Positions 17,950 to 26,694 of a stretch of 54,496 nucleotides of DNA are shown in pieces; position 1 is the first letter of the stretch, and every line of letters begins with the position of its first letter. The stretch spans positions 1-54,496 of the forward strand of contig NZ_BCTF01000032.1 of assembly GCF_001571145.1 (NCBI RefSeq). Reading direction: 5' to 3'. Both the position numbers and the translations under genes were made by a program. Origin of the DNA: Hydrogenophaga flava NBRC 102514 (lineage in GTDB: Bacteria; Pseudomonadota; Gammaproteobacteria; Burkholderiales; Burkholderiaceae_C). Under the pieces are notes generated by a model. The model worked only from the letters and a program-made list of their open reading frames with translations, did no database searches and was not told the origin of the DNA.

Positions 17950-19323
17950 ATGAACCAGCCGATGACCAGCCCCCAGACCTTCAACGACCTGGAGCAGTGG
18001 CTCAACCAGCACCGCGTGACCGAGGTCGAATGCCTCGTGCCCGACCTGACCGGCGTGGCCCGCGGCAAGATCCTGCCGCGCGAGAAGTTCACCGAGGACC
18101 GCGGCATGCGCCTGCCGCAGGGCATCGTGGCCATGGGCGTGACGGGCGAGTTCCCGGCCAGCGGCCCTTACTACGACGTGATCGAGCCGACCGACCGCGA
18201 CATGCAGCTGCGGCCCGACCCGGCCACGGTGCGCATCGTGCCCTGGGCCACCGACCCGACCGCGCAGGTGATCCACGACTGCTTCGACCACACCGGCAAG
18301 CTGGTGCCGTTCGCGCCGCGCTCGGTGCTGCGCCACATCTGTGACCTCTACGCCGCCGAGGGCTGGGACCCGGTGATCGCGCCCGAGCTGGAGTTCTACC
18401 TGACGGCGCGCAACACCGACCCCAACACCCTGCTGCGCCCGCCGATCGGCCGCAGCGGCCGGGCCGAGACCTCGCGCCAGGCCTATTCCATCGACGCGGT
18501 GAACGAGTTCGACCCGCTGTTCGAGGAGATCTACGACTACTGCGACAAGATGCAGCTGAACGTGGACACGCTGATCCACGAAATCGGCGCTGGCCAGATG
18601 GAGATCAACTTCTTCCACGCCCACCCGCTGGGCCTGGCCGACGAGGTGTTCTTCTTCAAGCGCACGGTGCGCGAGGCCGCGCTGCGCCACGACATGTACG
18701 CCACCTTCATGGCCAAGCCGATTGCCGGCGAGCCAGGCAGCGCCATGCACATCCACCAGAGCGTGGTGGACAAGAAGACCGGCAAGAACATCTTCAGCAA
18801 GGAAGACGGCAGCGCGTCCGACGCCTTCTTCCACTACATCGGCGGCCTGCAGCGCTACATCCCGGCCGCCATGGCACTGGTCGCGCCCTACGTGAACAGC
18901 TACCGGCGCCTCTCGCGCCACACGGCCGCGCCGATCAACATCGAGTGGGGCTACGACAACCGCACGGTGGGCATCCGCTCGCCGATCTCCAGCCCGGCCG
19001 CGCGCCGGGTGGAGAACCGCGTCATCGGCGCCGATGCCAACCCCTATGTGGCGATGGCGATGACGCTGGCCTGCGGCTACCTGGGCATGAAGAACCAGAT
19101 CAAGCCCAAGGCCGAGATGAAGGGCGACGCCTACCTCTCGCCCTACGCGCTGCCGCGCAGCCTGGGCGAGGCGCTGGACTGGCTGCGCCGCGAGACCGAC
19201 CTGCACGAGGTGCTGGGCAAGGAGTTCGTGACCATCTACACCGAAATCAAGGAGCTGGAGTTCGAGGAGTTCATGAAGGTGATCTCACCCTGGGAACGCG
19301 AACACCTCTTGCTCCACGTCTGA
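17950..19323 (+). CDS. puuA: gamma-glutamylputrescine synthetase (glutamine-synthetase family)
   Basis: The 457-residue enzyme has glutamine-synthetase-family motifs: APELEFYL, GAGQMEINF, SAMHIHQS and NIEWGYDNRTVGIRSP. PuuA joins glutamate to putrescine using ATP, the first committed step of the gamma-glutamylated pathway. Position between puuD and a polyamine aminotransferase supports this over true glutamine synthetase. The next gene follows after 21 bases with a GAAAG site. Confidence 0.9.
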   Translation: MNQPMTSPQTFNDLEQWLNQHRVTEVECLVPDLTGVARGKILPREKFTEDRGMRLPQGIVAMGVTGEFPASGPYYDVIEPTDRDMQLRPDPATVRIVPWATDPTAQVIHDCFDHTGKLVPFAPRSVLRHICDLYAAEGWDPVIAPELEFYLTARNTDPNTLLRPPIGRSGRAETSRQAYSIDAVNEFDPLFEEIYDYCDKMQLNVDTLIHEIGAGQMEINFFHAHPLGLADEVFFFKRTVREAALRHDMYATFMAKPIAGEPGSAMHIHQSVVDKKTGKNIFSKEDGSASDAFFHYIGGLQRYIPAAMALVAPYVNSYRRLSRHTAAPINIEWGYDNRTVGIRSPISSPAARRVENRVIGADANPYVAMAMTLACGYLGMKNQIKPKAEMKGDAYLSPYALPRSLGEALDWLRRETDLHEVLGKEFVTIYTEIKELEFEEFMKVISPWEREHLLLHV

Positions 19324-19344
19324 TCCGAAAGAAAGCGACACGCC

Positions 19345-20784
19345 ATGAACACCTCCACCCTCATTGCCCCGCCCGCCCTGGTCCGCCGCGCCGAACAGCA
19401 GGACACCAAGGCCATCCAGGCGCTGGACAGCGCGCACTACATCCACCCGTTCACCGACCATGGTGATCTGGCCACGCGCGGCGCGCGCGTGATGACCCAC
19501 GCCGACAACATCTACGTCTGGGACTCCGAGGGCAAGAAGGTGCTCGACGGCATGAGCGGGCTGTGGTGCGTGAACGCCGGCTACGGCCGCAAGGAGCTGG
19601 CGGACGCGGCCTACCAGCAGATGATGACGCTGCCCTTCTACAACAGCTTCTTCCAGACCACCAACGTGCCGGCGGTGCAGCTGGCCACCAAGCTGGCGGC
19701 GCTGGCGCCCAAGGTGGGCGACCGTTCGTTCAACCATGTGTTCTTCAGCAGCAGCGGCAGCGAGAGCAACGACACCAACGTGCGCATGGCGCGCCGCTAC
19801 TGGGACCTGATGGGCCAGCCCCAGCGCAAGGTCATCATCAGCCGGAACAACGCCTACCACGGCAGCACCATGGCCGGCGCCTCGCTGGGCGGCATGAGTG
19901 GCATGCACGCGCAGGGCGACCTGCCGATCCCCAACATCACCCACATCGAGCAGCCGCACTACTGGGAGAACGCCCGTGGCGGCGAAACCCCGGCCGAGTT
20001 CGGCGTGCGCGCGGCGCGCTGGCTGGAAGAGAAGATCCTGGCCATCGGCCCGGACAAGGTGGCGGCCTTCATCGGCGAGCCGGTGCAGGGCGCCGGCGGC
20101 GTGATCATCCCGCCCGAGACCTACTGGCCCGAGATCCAGCGCATCGTCGACAAGTACGGCATCCTGCTGATCGCCGACGAGGTGATCTGCGCCTTCGGCC
20201 GCCTGGGCCACTGGTTCGCCTACGAGAAGTTCGGCATGAAGCCCGACCTGGTGACCTTCGCCAAGGGCGTGACCAGCGGCTACATCCCGCTGGGCGGCGT
20301 GATGGTGGGCAACCGCGTGGCCGAGGTGCTGATCGAAAAGGGCGGTGAGTTCAACCACGGCTACACCTACAGCGGCCACCCGGTGGCCTGCGCGGTGGCG
20401 CTGGCCAACCTGGAGCTGATGGAGCGCGAGGGCCTGGTCGACCGGGTGAAGAGCGACACCGGCCCCTACCTGGCCCAGCGCTTCGCCGAACTCAAGGACC
20501 ACCCGCTGGTGGGGGATGCCGAGACCTGCGGCTTCGTGGCCGGGCTGGTGCTGGTCAAGGACAAGGTCCAGCGCACCATGTTCGACCCCGACCTGGCGGT
20601 GGGCATGATCTGCCGCGGTCACTGCTTCAGGAACGGCCTGATCATGCGCGCCGTGGGCGACCGCATGATCATCGCGCCGCCGCTGGTGATGACCCGGGCG
20701 CAGATCGACGAGATGATGGGCCTGATCCGCCTCTGTCTGGACGCGACGCTGGACGATTTGCGCTCGCAGGGACTGCTCGGCTGA
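19345..20784 (+). CDS. class III aminotransferase, putrescine/polyamine:pyruvate type (SpuC-like)
   Basis: The 479-residue PLP enzyme shows HPFTDHGDL near the start, the phosphate-binding SSSGSESNDTNVRMAR, DEVICAFGRLG and the Schiff-base lysine in VTFAKGVTSGYIPLG. This arrangement is typical of omega-amine:pyruvate transaminases such as SpuC, which convert putrescine to 4-aminobutanal. It offers a second route for putrescine beside PuuAB. It ends the operon; the SBP gene potF follows 150 bases later behind its own predicted promoter. Confidence 0.87.
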   Translation: MNTSTLIAPPALVRRAEQQDTKAIQALDSAHYIHPFTDHGDLATRGARVMTHADNIYVWDSEGKKVLDGMSGLWCVNAGYGRKELADAAYQQMMTLPFYNSFFQTTNVPAVQLATKLAALAPKVGDRSFNHVFFSSSGSESNDTNVRMARRYWDLMGQPQRKVIISRNNAYHGSTMAGASLGGMSGMHAQGDLPIPNITHIEQPHYWENARGGETPAEFGVRAARWLEEKILAIGPDKVAAFIGEPVQGAGGVIIPPETYWPEIQRIVDKYGILLIADEVICAFGRLGHWFAYEKFGMKPDLVTFAKGVTSGYIPLGGVMVGNRVAEVLIEKGGEFNHGYTYSGHPVACAVALANLELMEREGLVDRVKSDTGPYLAQRFAELKDHPLVGDAETCGFVAGLVLVKDKVQRTMFDPDLAVGMICRGHCFRNGLIMRAVGDRMIIAPPLVMTRAQIDEMMGLIRLCLDATLDDLRSQGLLG

Positions 20785-20839
20785 CCGTGCGCGCGCGATT
20801 GTTTGTTACAGTAAAAGACGCCCCAGATTGGGGATAAAG

Positions 20840-20856
20840 TTGGTCTGCTATTTGCT
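20840..20856 (+). promoter_or_regulatory. candidate sigma-54 promoter of potFGHI
   Basis: TTGGTCTGCTATTTGCT matches the -24/-12 layout: invariant GG and GC are separated by exactly 10 bp, TTGG at -24 and a full TTGCT at -12. The start would be near 20868, about 70 nt upstream of the potF ATG. An NtrC-type regulator is encoded 5.3 kb upstream. Confidence 0.6.
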
Positions 20857-20858
20857 TG

Positions 20859-20876
20859 TTCAACGCAAGCGTTGAA
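20859..20876 (+). promoter_or_regulatory. perfect dyad at the potF start-site region
   Basis: TTCAACGC-AA-GCGTTGAA is a perfect 8-bp inverted repeat lying right after the -12 element, where transcription would begin. It could be a repressor operator or a small 5' hairpin in the mRNA. Confidence 0.5.
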
Positions 20877-20937
20877 GCAGGGTGTCTGTACATCAACCGT
20901 TGGGATTCTTTCCCTCATACCTGGAGCGTTCCTCACC

Positions 20938-22119
20938 ATGAAGAAGCAAGTCCTGGCCCTGGCCATCACAGCCGTCCTGCTGGCCGCCTGCGGCAAGAAG
21001 GAAGAGCCCGCGCCTGCGCCGGCTGCACCGGTCGCCGCCGCCCCGGCGCCCGCCGCTGAACCCGCCAAGCCTGCCGGCCCGGTGTTCGACGACGAGAAGG
21101 TGCTGAACATCTACAACTGGCCCGACTACGTGCCCGAGGGCATGATCGCCGCCTTCGAGAAGGAAACCGGCATCAAGGTCAACTACGACACCTTCGAGAC
21201 CAACGAGGCCCTGCACGCCAAGCTGGTGGCCGGCAACACCGGCTACGACATCGTCGTGCCCGGCACCGTGTTCGCCAAGGGCCAGATCGAATGCGGTCTG
21301 CTGCAGCCCCTGAAGAAGGAGCAGATCCCCAACCTGGCCAACATGGACCCGGCCATCATGTCCGTGCTGACCAAGGCCGACCCCGACAACAAGCACCTGG
21401 TGCCGTGGGCCTGGGGCTTCACGACGGTGGGCATCAACAAGACCAAGGTCGAGAAGGCCCTGGGCGGCATGGCCATGCCCGAGAACGCCTGGGACCTGGT
21501 GTTCAAGCCCGAGTACACGAGCAAGCTGAAGTCCTGCGGCATCGCCTACCTGGACTCGCCGACCGAGATCATCCCGGTGGCGCTGCACTACATCGGCAAG
21601 GACGCCTACTCCAACGACCCGGCCGACTACAAGGCCGCGGGCGAGATGCTGGCCAAGGTGCGCAAGGACGTGCGCCTGTTCAGCTCGACCATGATCGACG
21701 ACATCGCCGGCGGCAAGGCCTGCGTGGCGATCGGCTGGTCGGGGGACATCAACATCGCCGCCGGTCGCGCCAAGGAGAACGGCTCCAAGGACGTCATCGA
21801 AGCCCTGCTGCCCTCCACCGGCGCGCTGATCTTCTTCGACACCATCGCCGTGACCAAGGACGCCAAGCACCCGAACAATGCCGCAGCCTTCATCGACTTC
21901 TACCTGCGTCCGGAAAACGCCGCGCTGATGTCCAACGAGATGGGCTACCCCACCGGCAACAAGGCCGGTGTGGCCCAGGTCAAGCCCGAGATCGCCGGCA
22001 ACAAGACCATCTTCGTGGAGGCCGACTACTTCGCCAAGATGATCCCGCCGAGCAGCTTCACCAACGAAGCGCGTGAAGCCATGGCCAACGCCTACAACGC
22101 CTTCAAGAAGGGCAAGTAA
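20938..22119 (+). CDS. potF: polyamine ABC transporter substrate-binding lipoprotein
   Basis: The 393-residue product begins with a lipoprotein signal (MKKQVLALAITAVLLAACG) and an Ala/Pro-rich linker of about 40 residues. The PotD/PotF fold follows (VLNIYNWPDYVPEGM, FEKETGIKVNYDTFE, YDIVVPG). It captures putrescine or spermidine outside the inner membrane and delivers it to PotH-PotI. The start has the upstream element CTGGAGCG. It heads the potFGHI operon; a terminator-like hairpin separates it from potG, so it is probably made in excess over the permease. Confidence 0.93.
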   Translation: MKKQVLALAITAVLLAACGKKEEPAPAPAAPVAAAPAPAAEPAKPAGPVFDDEKVLNIYNWPDYVPEGMIAAFEKETGIKVNYDTFETNEALHAKLVAGNTGYDIVVPGTVFAKGQIECGLLQPLKKEQIPNLANMDPAIMSVLTKADPDNKHLVPWAWGFTTVGINKTKVEKALGGMAMPENAWDLVFKPEYTSKLKSCGIAYLDSPTEIIPVALHYIGKDAYSNDPADYKAAGEMLAKVRKDVRLFSSTMIDDIAGGKACVAIGWSGDINIAAGRAKENGSKDVIEALLPSTGALIFFDTIAVTKDAKHPNNAAAFIDFYLRPENAALMSNEMGYPTGNKAGVAQVKPEIAGNKTIFVEADYFAKMIPPSSFTNEAREAMANAYNAFKKGK

Positions 22120-22155
22120 GCACCGCCAGCGGGTTCGCCCTGAGCGCAACCGACC

Positions 22156-22190
22156 GGGCTGTTCGTACCCTGCGTATGAACAGCCCTTTT
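22156..22190 (+). terminator. partial terminator/attenuator between potF and potG
   Basis: GGGCTGTTC (22156-22164) pairs with GAACAGCCC (22178-22186); the stem continues through a G-U pair and TAC/GTA to about 13 pairs with a 5-nt loop, followed by TTTTT. It lies within the pot operon, 33 nt upstream of the potG ATG, so it probably reduces rather than ends transcription. Confidence 0.75.
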
Positions 22191-22223
22191 TAGTTTCCGA
22201 ATCACCAACAACGAGGGGTCACC

Positions 22224-23327
22224 ATGGCAGCAGCCGGTTCGCAAGAGGGCTATCTGGTCACGGAAAAACTGGTCAAGCGGTTCGACGAGGCGGTGGCCGT
22301 CGACGAGGTCTCGCTGTCCATCGGCAAGGGCGAGATCTTCGCTCTGCTCGGCAGCTCGGGCTGCGGCAAGTCCACGCTGCTGCGCATGCTGGCCGGCTTC
22401 GAGACCCCGACCAAGGGCCGCATCCTGCTTGGCGGCCAGGACGTGGCCACCATGCCCCCCTACGAGCGGCCGGTGAACATGATGTTCCAGAGCTACGCGC
22501 TGTTCCCGCACCTGAACATCTGGGAGAACGTGGCGTTCGGCCTCAAGCGCGAAGGGCTGGGCAAGGACGAGGTGCAAAAGCGCACCGACGAGATGCTGGC
22601 CCTGGTGCAGCTCACGCCCTACGCCAAGCGCAAGCCGCACCAGCTCTCGGGCGGCCAGCAGCAGCGTGTCGCGCTGGCGCGCAGCCTGGCCAAGAAGCCC
22701 AAGCTGCTGCTGCTCGATGAGCCGCTGGGCGCGCTGGACAAGAAGCTGCGCGAGCAGACGCAGTTCGAGCTGGTCAACATCATCGAGAAGGTGGGCGTGA
22801 CCGTGGTGATGGTGACGCACGACCAGGAAGAGGCCATGACCATGGCCAGCCGCATCGCCATCATGAGCAAGGGCCGCGTGCTGCAGGTGGGCACGCCCAA
22901 GCAGATCTACGAGTACCCGGGCAACCGCTTCGTGGCCGACTTCATCGGCAACGTGAACCTGTTCGACGGCAAGCTGACCCTGGACGAGACCGACCGTTGC
23001 GCGGTGGGCACGGCGATCGGCGAGGTGCATGTGGGCCACGGCATCAGCGGCTCCATCGACATGCCGGTGGCGGTGGCCGTGCGGCCCGAGAAGATCGAGA
23101 TCGCCAAGGAGCGTCCTGCGCACATCAGCCACAACCTGTTCGCCGGGCGGGTCAAGGAGATCGGCTACTTCGGTTCGTACAACACCTACATCGTGGTCAC
23201 GCCGCAGGGCACCAAGGTGAAGATCACCGAGCCCAACGGCTCGCGCCACGAACTGCTGGACATCACCTGGGAGGACGACGTGTTCTTCTGGTGGGACGAC
23301 CTCGACGCCGTGGTCCTGCGCGACTGA
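22224..23327 (+). CDS. potG: polyamine ABC transporter ATP-binding protein
   Basis: The 367-residue ATPase has Walker A GSSGCGKST, the Q-loop in MFQSYALFPH, signature LSGGQQQR, Walker B LLLLDEPLGALD and the His switch in VMVTHDQEEA. A C-terminal TOBE-type domain runs from about residue 255 (DMPVAVAVRPEKIEI). It powers polyamine import from the cytoplasmic face. The ATG follows a GAGGGG site. Confidence 0.95.
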   Translation: MAAAGSQEGYLVTEKLVKRFDEAVAVDEVSLSIGKGEIFALLGSSGCGKSTLLRMLAGFETPTKGRILLGGQDVATMPPYERPVNMMFQSYALFPHLNIWENVAFGLKREGLGKDEVQKRTDEMLALVQLTPYAKRKPHQLSGGQQQRVALARSLAKKPKLLLLDEPLGALDKKLREQTQFELVNIIEKVGVTVVMVTHDQEEAMTMASRIAIMSKGRVLQVGTPKQIYEYPGNRFVADFIGNVNLFDGKLTLDETDRCAVGTAIGEVHVGHGISGSIDMPVAVAVRPEKIEIAKERPAHISHNLFAGRVKEIGYFGSYNTYIVVTPQGTKVKITEPNGSRHELLDITWEDDVFFWWDDLDAVVLRD

Positions 23328-23349
23328 CCCCGAACCGAGGAGCTCCACC

Positions 23350-24255
23350 ATGGCGTCACCCCTTCCGGTTCCAGGCAAGCGCTTCGTCATCGGCGTGCCC
23401 TATGTCTGGCTGTTCGTCTTTTTCCTGCTGCCCTTCCTGATCCTGCTGTACATCAGCTTTGTCGACCAGGGCGAGAGCATCAACCCCTTCAAGCCGATTT
23501 GGGACCCGGAGACGGGCATCCTGAGCCTGAAGTACGAGAACTACTGGACCATCTTCCGCGACGGTGAGGGCGGCACGCTGTTCCAGACCATCTACATCGA
23601 GGCCTACCTGCGCTCGATCTGGTACGCCCTGTGCACCGCCTTCCTCTGCCTGCTGATCGGCTACCCGTTCGCCTACTTCATCGCGCGCTCGTCACCGTCG
23701 GTGCGGCCGGCTCTGCTGATGATGGTGATGCTGCCGTTCTGGACCTCGTTCCTGCTGCGGGTCTACGCCTGGAAGGGCATCCTGGCCGATCAGGGCGTGG
23801 TCAACAAGCTGCTGATGGCGGTGGGGATCACCAGCGAGCCGATCCAGATGCTCTACACCAACGTGTCGATGCTGGTGGGCATGACCTACGTCTACCTGCC
23901 CTTCATGATCCTGCCGCTGTATGCCAACCTGGTGAAGATGGACTTCCGCCTGCTCGAAGCCGCCTACGACCTGGGCACCACGCCCTTCAAGGCCTTCTGG
24001 CTGGTGACGGTGCCGCTGTCCAAGGCCGGCATCATCGCCGGCTTCATGCTGGTCTTCATCCCGGCGGTGGGCGAGTTCGTGATCCCCTCGCTGCTCGGCG
24101 GGCCCGAGAACATCATGATCGGCCGCGTGGTCTGGGACGAGATGTTCACCAGCAACAACTGGCCGCGCGCCTCGGCCCTGGCGGTGGTGATGATCGCGCT
24201 GATCATCGTGCCGCTGGCGATCTACTACCACTACACCGCCGAGGAGAAGAAGTGA
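23350..24255 (+). CDS. potH: polyamine ABC transporter permease
   Basis: The 301-residue inner-membrane protein has about six helices and the permease EAA-type loop (LLEAAYDLGTTPFKAFWLVTVPLS). The long periplasmic segment after helix 1 (QGESINPFKPIWDPETG...) is typical of PotH. It follows potG by 22 bases with a GAGGAG site, and its stop overlaps the potI start. Confidence 0.94.
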   Translation: MASPLPVPGKRFVIGVPYVWLFVFFLLPFLILLYISFVDQGESINPFKPIWDPETGILSLKYENYWTIFRDGEGGTLFQTIYIEAYLRSIWYALCTAFLCLLIGYPFAYFIARSSPSVRPALLMMVMLPFWTSFLLRVYAWKGILADQGVVNKLLMAVGITSEPIQMLYTNVSMLVGMTYVYLPFMILPLYANLVKMDFRLLEAAYDLGTTPFKAFWLVTVPLSKAGIIAGFMLVFIPAVGEFVIPSLLGGPENIMIGRVVWDEMFTSNNWPRASALAVVMIALIIVPLAIYYHYTAEEKK

Positions 24256-25109
24256 TGAAACGGATTCTCGAAAAGCACTTCGGCAAGGGCTGGATGGCGC
24301 TGGTCTACCTGTTCCTGTACCTGCCGCTGTTCTTCATGATCGTGTTCAGCTTCAACAGCACACGGCAGGATGCGAACTTCACCGGCTTCTCGCTGCGCTG
24401 GTACGAGGCGCTCACGCGCGACACCAAGATCGTCGAAGGCTTCTGGCTGTCGGTGAAGGTGGCCGCGGTCACGGGCGTGCTCTCGGCCATCCTGGGCACC
24501 TTCGCGGCCTTCGTGCTGGTGCGCTACCGCAAGTTCCTGGGCCGCACCATCTTCTCGGGCATGGTGAATGCGCCGCTGGTGATGCCCGAGGTGGTGATCG
24601 GCCTGTCGCTGCTGCTGCTGATGGTGGGCGCGCAGAACGTCTTCGGCTGGCCCGAGCGCGGCATGCTGACCATCATCCTGGGCCACACCCTGCTGGGCAT
24701 GGCCTACGGCATGGTGGTGATCCAGAGCCGGCTGATGGAGATGGACCGGCGCATCGAGGAGGCGGCGATGGACCTGGGCGCGCGGCCGCACCAGGTGTTC
24801 TTCCTGATCACGCTGCCCAACATCTTCCAGGGCATCCTGGCGGCCTTCCTGCTGTCGTTCACGCTGTCGTTCGACGACGTGGTGATCTCCGAATTCCTCT
24901 CCGGCCCCGGCGTCTCCACGCTGCCGCAGGTGATCTTCGGTTACGCCCGCCGCGGCATCAACCCGACCATCTACGCCGCGGCCACGCTGCTGATCACCAC
25001 CGTGACCATCGTGATCATCAGCTACAGCGTCTGGGTGGCGCGGCAGACGCGCAAGCGCGAGCGCGAGATCCAGGCCGCCACGCGGGCCGAGCTGGCGGCG
25101 CTCAAGTAG
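24255..25109 (+). CDS. potI: polyamine ABC transporter permease
   Basis: The 284-residue partner permease has about six helices and the EAA loop (IEEAAMDLGARPHQVFFLITLPN). Its ATG shares one base with the potH stop (TGATG), which indicates translational coupling. The C-terminus is a charged tail (RQTRKREREIQ). The 3' end overlaps the opposing reverse transcriptase gene by eight bases. Confidence 0.94.
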   Translation: MKRILEKHFGKGWMALVYLFLYLPLFFMIVFSFNSTRQDANFTGFSLRWYEALTRDTKIVEGFWLSVKVAAVTGVLSAILGTFAAFVLVRYRKFLGRTIFSGMVNAPLVMPEVVIGLSLLLLMVGAQNVFGWPERGMLTIILGHTLLGMAYGMVVIQSRLMEMDRRIEEAAMDLGARPHQVFFLITLPNIFQGILAAFLLSFTLSFDDVVISEFLSGPGVSTLPQVIFGYARRGINPTIYAAATLLITTVTIVIISYSVWVARQTRKREREIQAATRAELAALK

Positions 25110-26514
25110 GGGCTATCCGCGCCAGCAGGGCCTGGAGCTTGGCCACCCGCGAAGGGGCCAGGCTCTGGCAGGCCCAGGCCACCTGGCCTTGCAGGCGGGC
25201 GCGCGCCGCCGGGTCCGCCGGCCCCGACAGCGCGGCGCGGTGCAGCGTGGCGCGCAGGCGGTCGTAGTCCTCGCGCGGCAGGTTGGGCCGTTCGTTGATC
25301 ACCAGCCCGGTCACGCGCTGCTGCTGGTGGGCGCGCATCTGCCGCTGCTTGGCGGCGTTCAGCGCGAAGCCTTCGTCTTCGGCAATCGCCTGCACCCAGG
25401 CCTGCAGCGCGCGCGCCTCCCGGTACAGGCTCTGCGGCCCGGAGAACACCAGGTCGTCGGCGTAGCGCGCATAGACGGCACCGAAGCGCCGGGCCAACCC
25501 GTCCAGCCGCAGGTCCAGACCGAAGGCGCAGAGGTTGGCCAGCGCCGGCGAGGTCGGCGCGCCCTGCGGCAGGTGCGGGCGGGCCAGGCGCTTGAGTGAC
25601 ATCGCATCCATGGACGGGGCCTCTTGCAGACGCTCCCGCACCATGGCCGGCGTGGTGGTGGTGCACAGGCGCGTGAGCATGCGCGCCACCGGCTCGGGGT
25701 AGCCCCAGGCGCTCCAGAAGGCTTGGATGCGCGCGGCGCCGAGGCTGGGGAAAAAGTCCTGCAGGTCGAAGCGGATCACGCAGGCCTGGCCCGCGTGCAC
25801 CTGCGCGAAGCTGTGCACGTTGCGCCCGCGCACAAAGCCATGCGCCGCCTCGTGCGCGGGAACCAGCGACAGCCAGCCGTCGAGCAGGCGGCGCTGCGCC
25901 TGGCGCAGGTCGGGGCGGGGCACTTCCAGCAACCGCAGGCCGCCGCTGCGCTTGGGCAGCAGGACGTGGCGGTAGTGCGCAGCGATCCGGCGGTGCGGCC
26001 GGTGATGGTCTTCGCGCCAGTCCACCGACGGGTGGCTCAGCCAGCGCAGCCGCTGCGGGTCCAGGCCCAGCCAGGCGGCCCAGGCGTCTTCGGTCGGCAG
26101 GTCGGGGCGCTCCACGGCGGGCAGGCCCGCGGCCGGTTGTGCGGTCTGTGCCGGGCGCAGCAGCCAGTGCCGCACACGCCAGGTCGATGGCGGGCGGTCG
26201 CTCCACAGATCGTTGATGGCCGGTGCCGCGAGGTCGTCGTCTTCGTCGGGCTCGGTGTCGTCGCATTCGAGCTGCCCGGCGAGGAACTGAGCCAGGCTGT
26301 CCAGGGTGTCGATGGGCCCGTGCCGCTGCCAGCGCAGCGCCACCGCCTGTGCCAGCGATGCCAGCCAGGGCGGCGGCGCGTCCTCGCACCCCAGGCACAC
26401 ACAGGCCCGGGCCAGCAGGGCGGGCGCCGCCGACCCGCCCGGGCGCCGGTGGTCGGCCAGCATCGCGTGGGCCAGCCCGATCGAGAGTCCCAGACGGCGG
26501 TGCAGGGCGGTCAT
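25102..26514 (-). CDS. retron-type reverse transcriptase
   Basis: The product is 470 residues from the ATG at 26514. RT motifs: FDLQDFFPSL (249-258), LPQGAPTSPALANL (315-328), the catalytic YADD (351-354) and EDEGFALN followed by QRVTGLVIN (400-407). VTG is a retron hallmark; the other hallmark, NAxxH, appears as FAQVH (236-240). About 170 residues precede the RT core, more than in the short E. coli retron RTs and, as I recall, like the longer myxobacterial ones. The start at 26514 is preferred because an earlier ATG (26637) would read through the predicted msr-msd. No ribosome site is obvious. No separate effector gene is adjacent, so the N-terminal region may carry that function. Confidence 0.85.
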   Translation of the reverse strand: MTALHRRLGLSIGLAHAMLADHRRPGGSAAPALLARACVCLGCEDAPPPWLASLAQAVALRWQRHGPIDTLDSLAQFLAGQLECDDTEPDEDDDLAAPAINDLWSDRPPSTWRVRHWLLRPAQTAQPAAGLPAVERPDLPTEDAWAAWLGLDPQRLRWLSHPSVDWREDHHRPHRRIAAHYRHVLLPKRSGGLRLLEVPRPDLRQAQRRLLDGWLSLVPAHEAAHGFVRGRNVHSFAQVHAGQACVIRFDLQDFFPSLGAARIQAFWSAWGYPEPVARMLTRLCTTTTPAMVRERLQEAPSMDAMSLKRLARPHLPQGAPTSPALANLCAFGLDLRLDGLARRFGAVYARYADDLVFSGPQSLYREARALQAWVQAIAEDEGFALNAAKQRQMRAHQQQRVTGLVINERPNLPREDYDRLRATLHRAALSGPADPAARARLQGQVAWACQSLAPSRVAKLQALLARIAPT

Positions 26515-26540
26515 GCGTGGGGTGTGGTGGGGGTAGTGGA

Positions 26541-26694
26541 CCTGGTGCGCCAACCAGCCGGTCGGGTGCGATCTGTCCTGCGCCAGCGGCGCAGCGCGGA
26601 TCGCGCGCCGTGTGTGCCAACCATCAGACGTTGCCATGGGGATGCCCCACAGCCCGAAAACCAAGAGGCTTTCGATTGCGCTTGGCGCACCAGG
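26541..26694 (-). ncRNA. candidate retron msr-msd RNA
   Basis: Read on the reverse strand, CCTGGTGCGCCAA (26694-26682, a1) and TTGGCGCACCAGG (26553-26541, a2) form a perfect 13-bp inverted repeat enclosing 128 nt. a1 is followed directly by GC, giving the AGC in which retrons place the branching G. Two small hairpins follow in the msr half: AGCC/GGCT with a U-rich loop (26670-26651) and TGGGG-CAT-CCCCA (26649-26637). The msd half has the stem TGCGCC-GCT-GGCGCA (26593-26579) and a GC-rich stem before it. The a2 repeat ends 26 nt before the RT start. A CACAAT box (26709-26704) would start transcription at about a1. This is sequence-based prediction only. Confidence 0.65.

Noticed and set aside
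20820..20832. CCCCA-GAT-TGGGG as a terminator before potF
   Set aside because: The stem is only five pairs and no T-run follows; it is more likely part of the promoter region.
26515..26664. Longer RT start at 26637 (ATG) or 26664 (TTG)
   Set aside because: These would place coding sequence through the predicted msr-msd, the added residues have poorer codon bias, and no ribosome site supports them. The start at 26514 is preferred but not proven.
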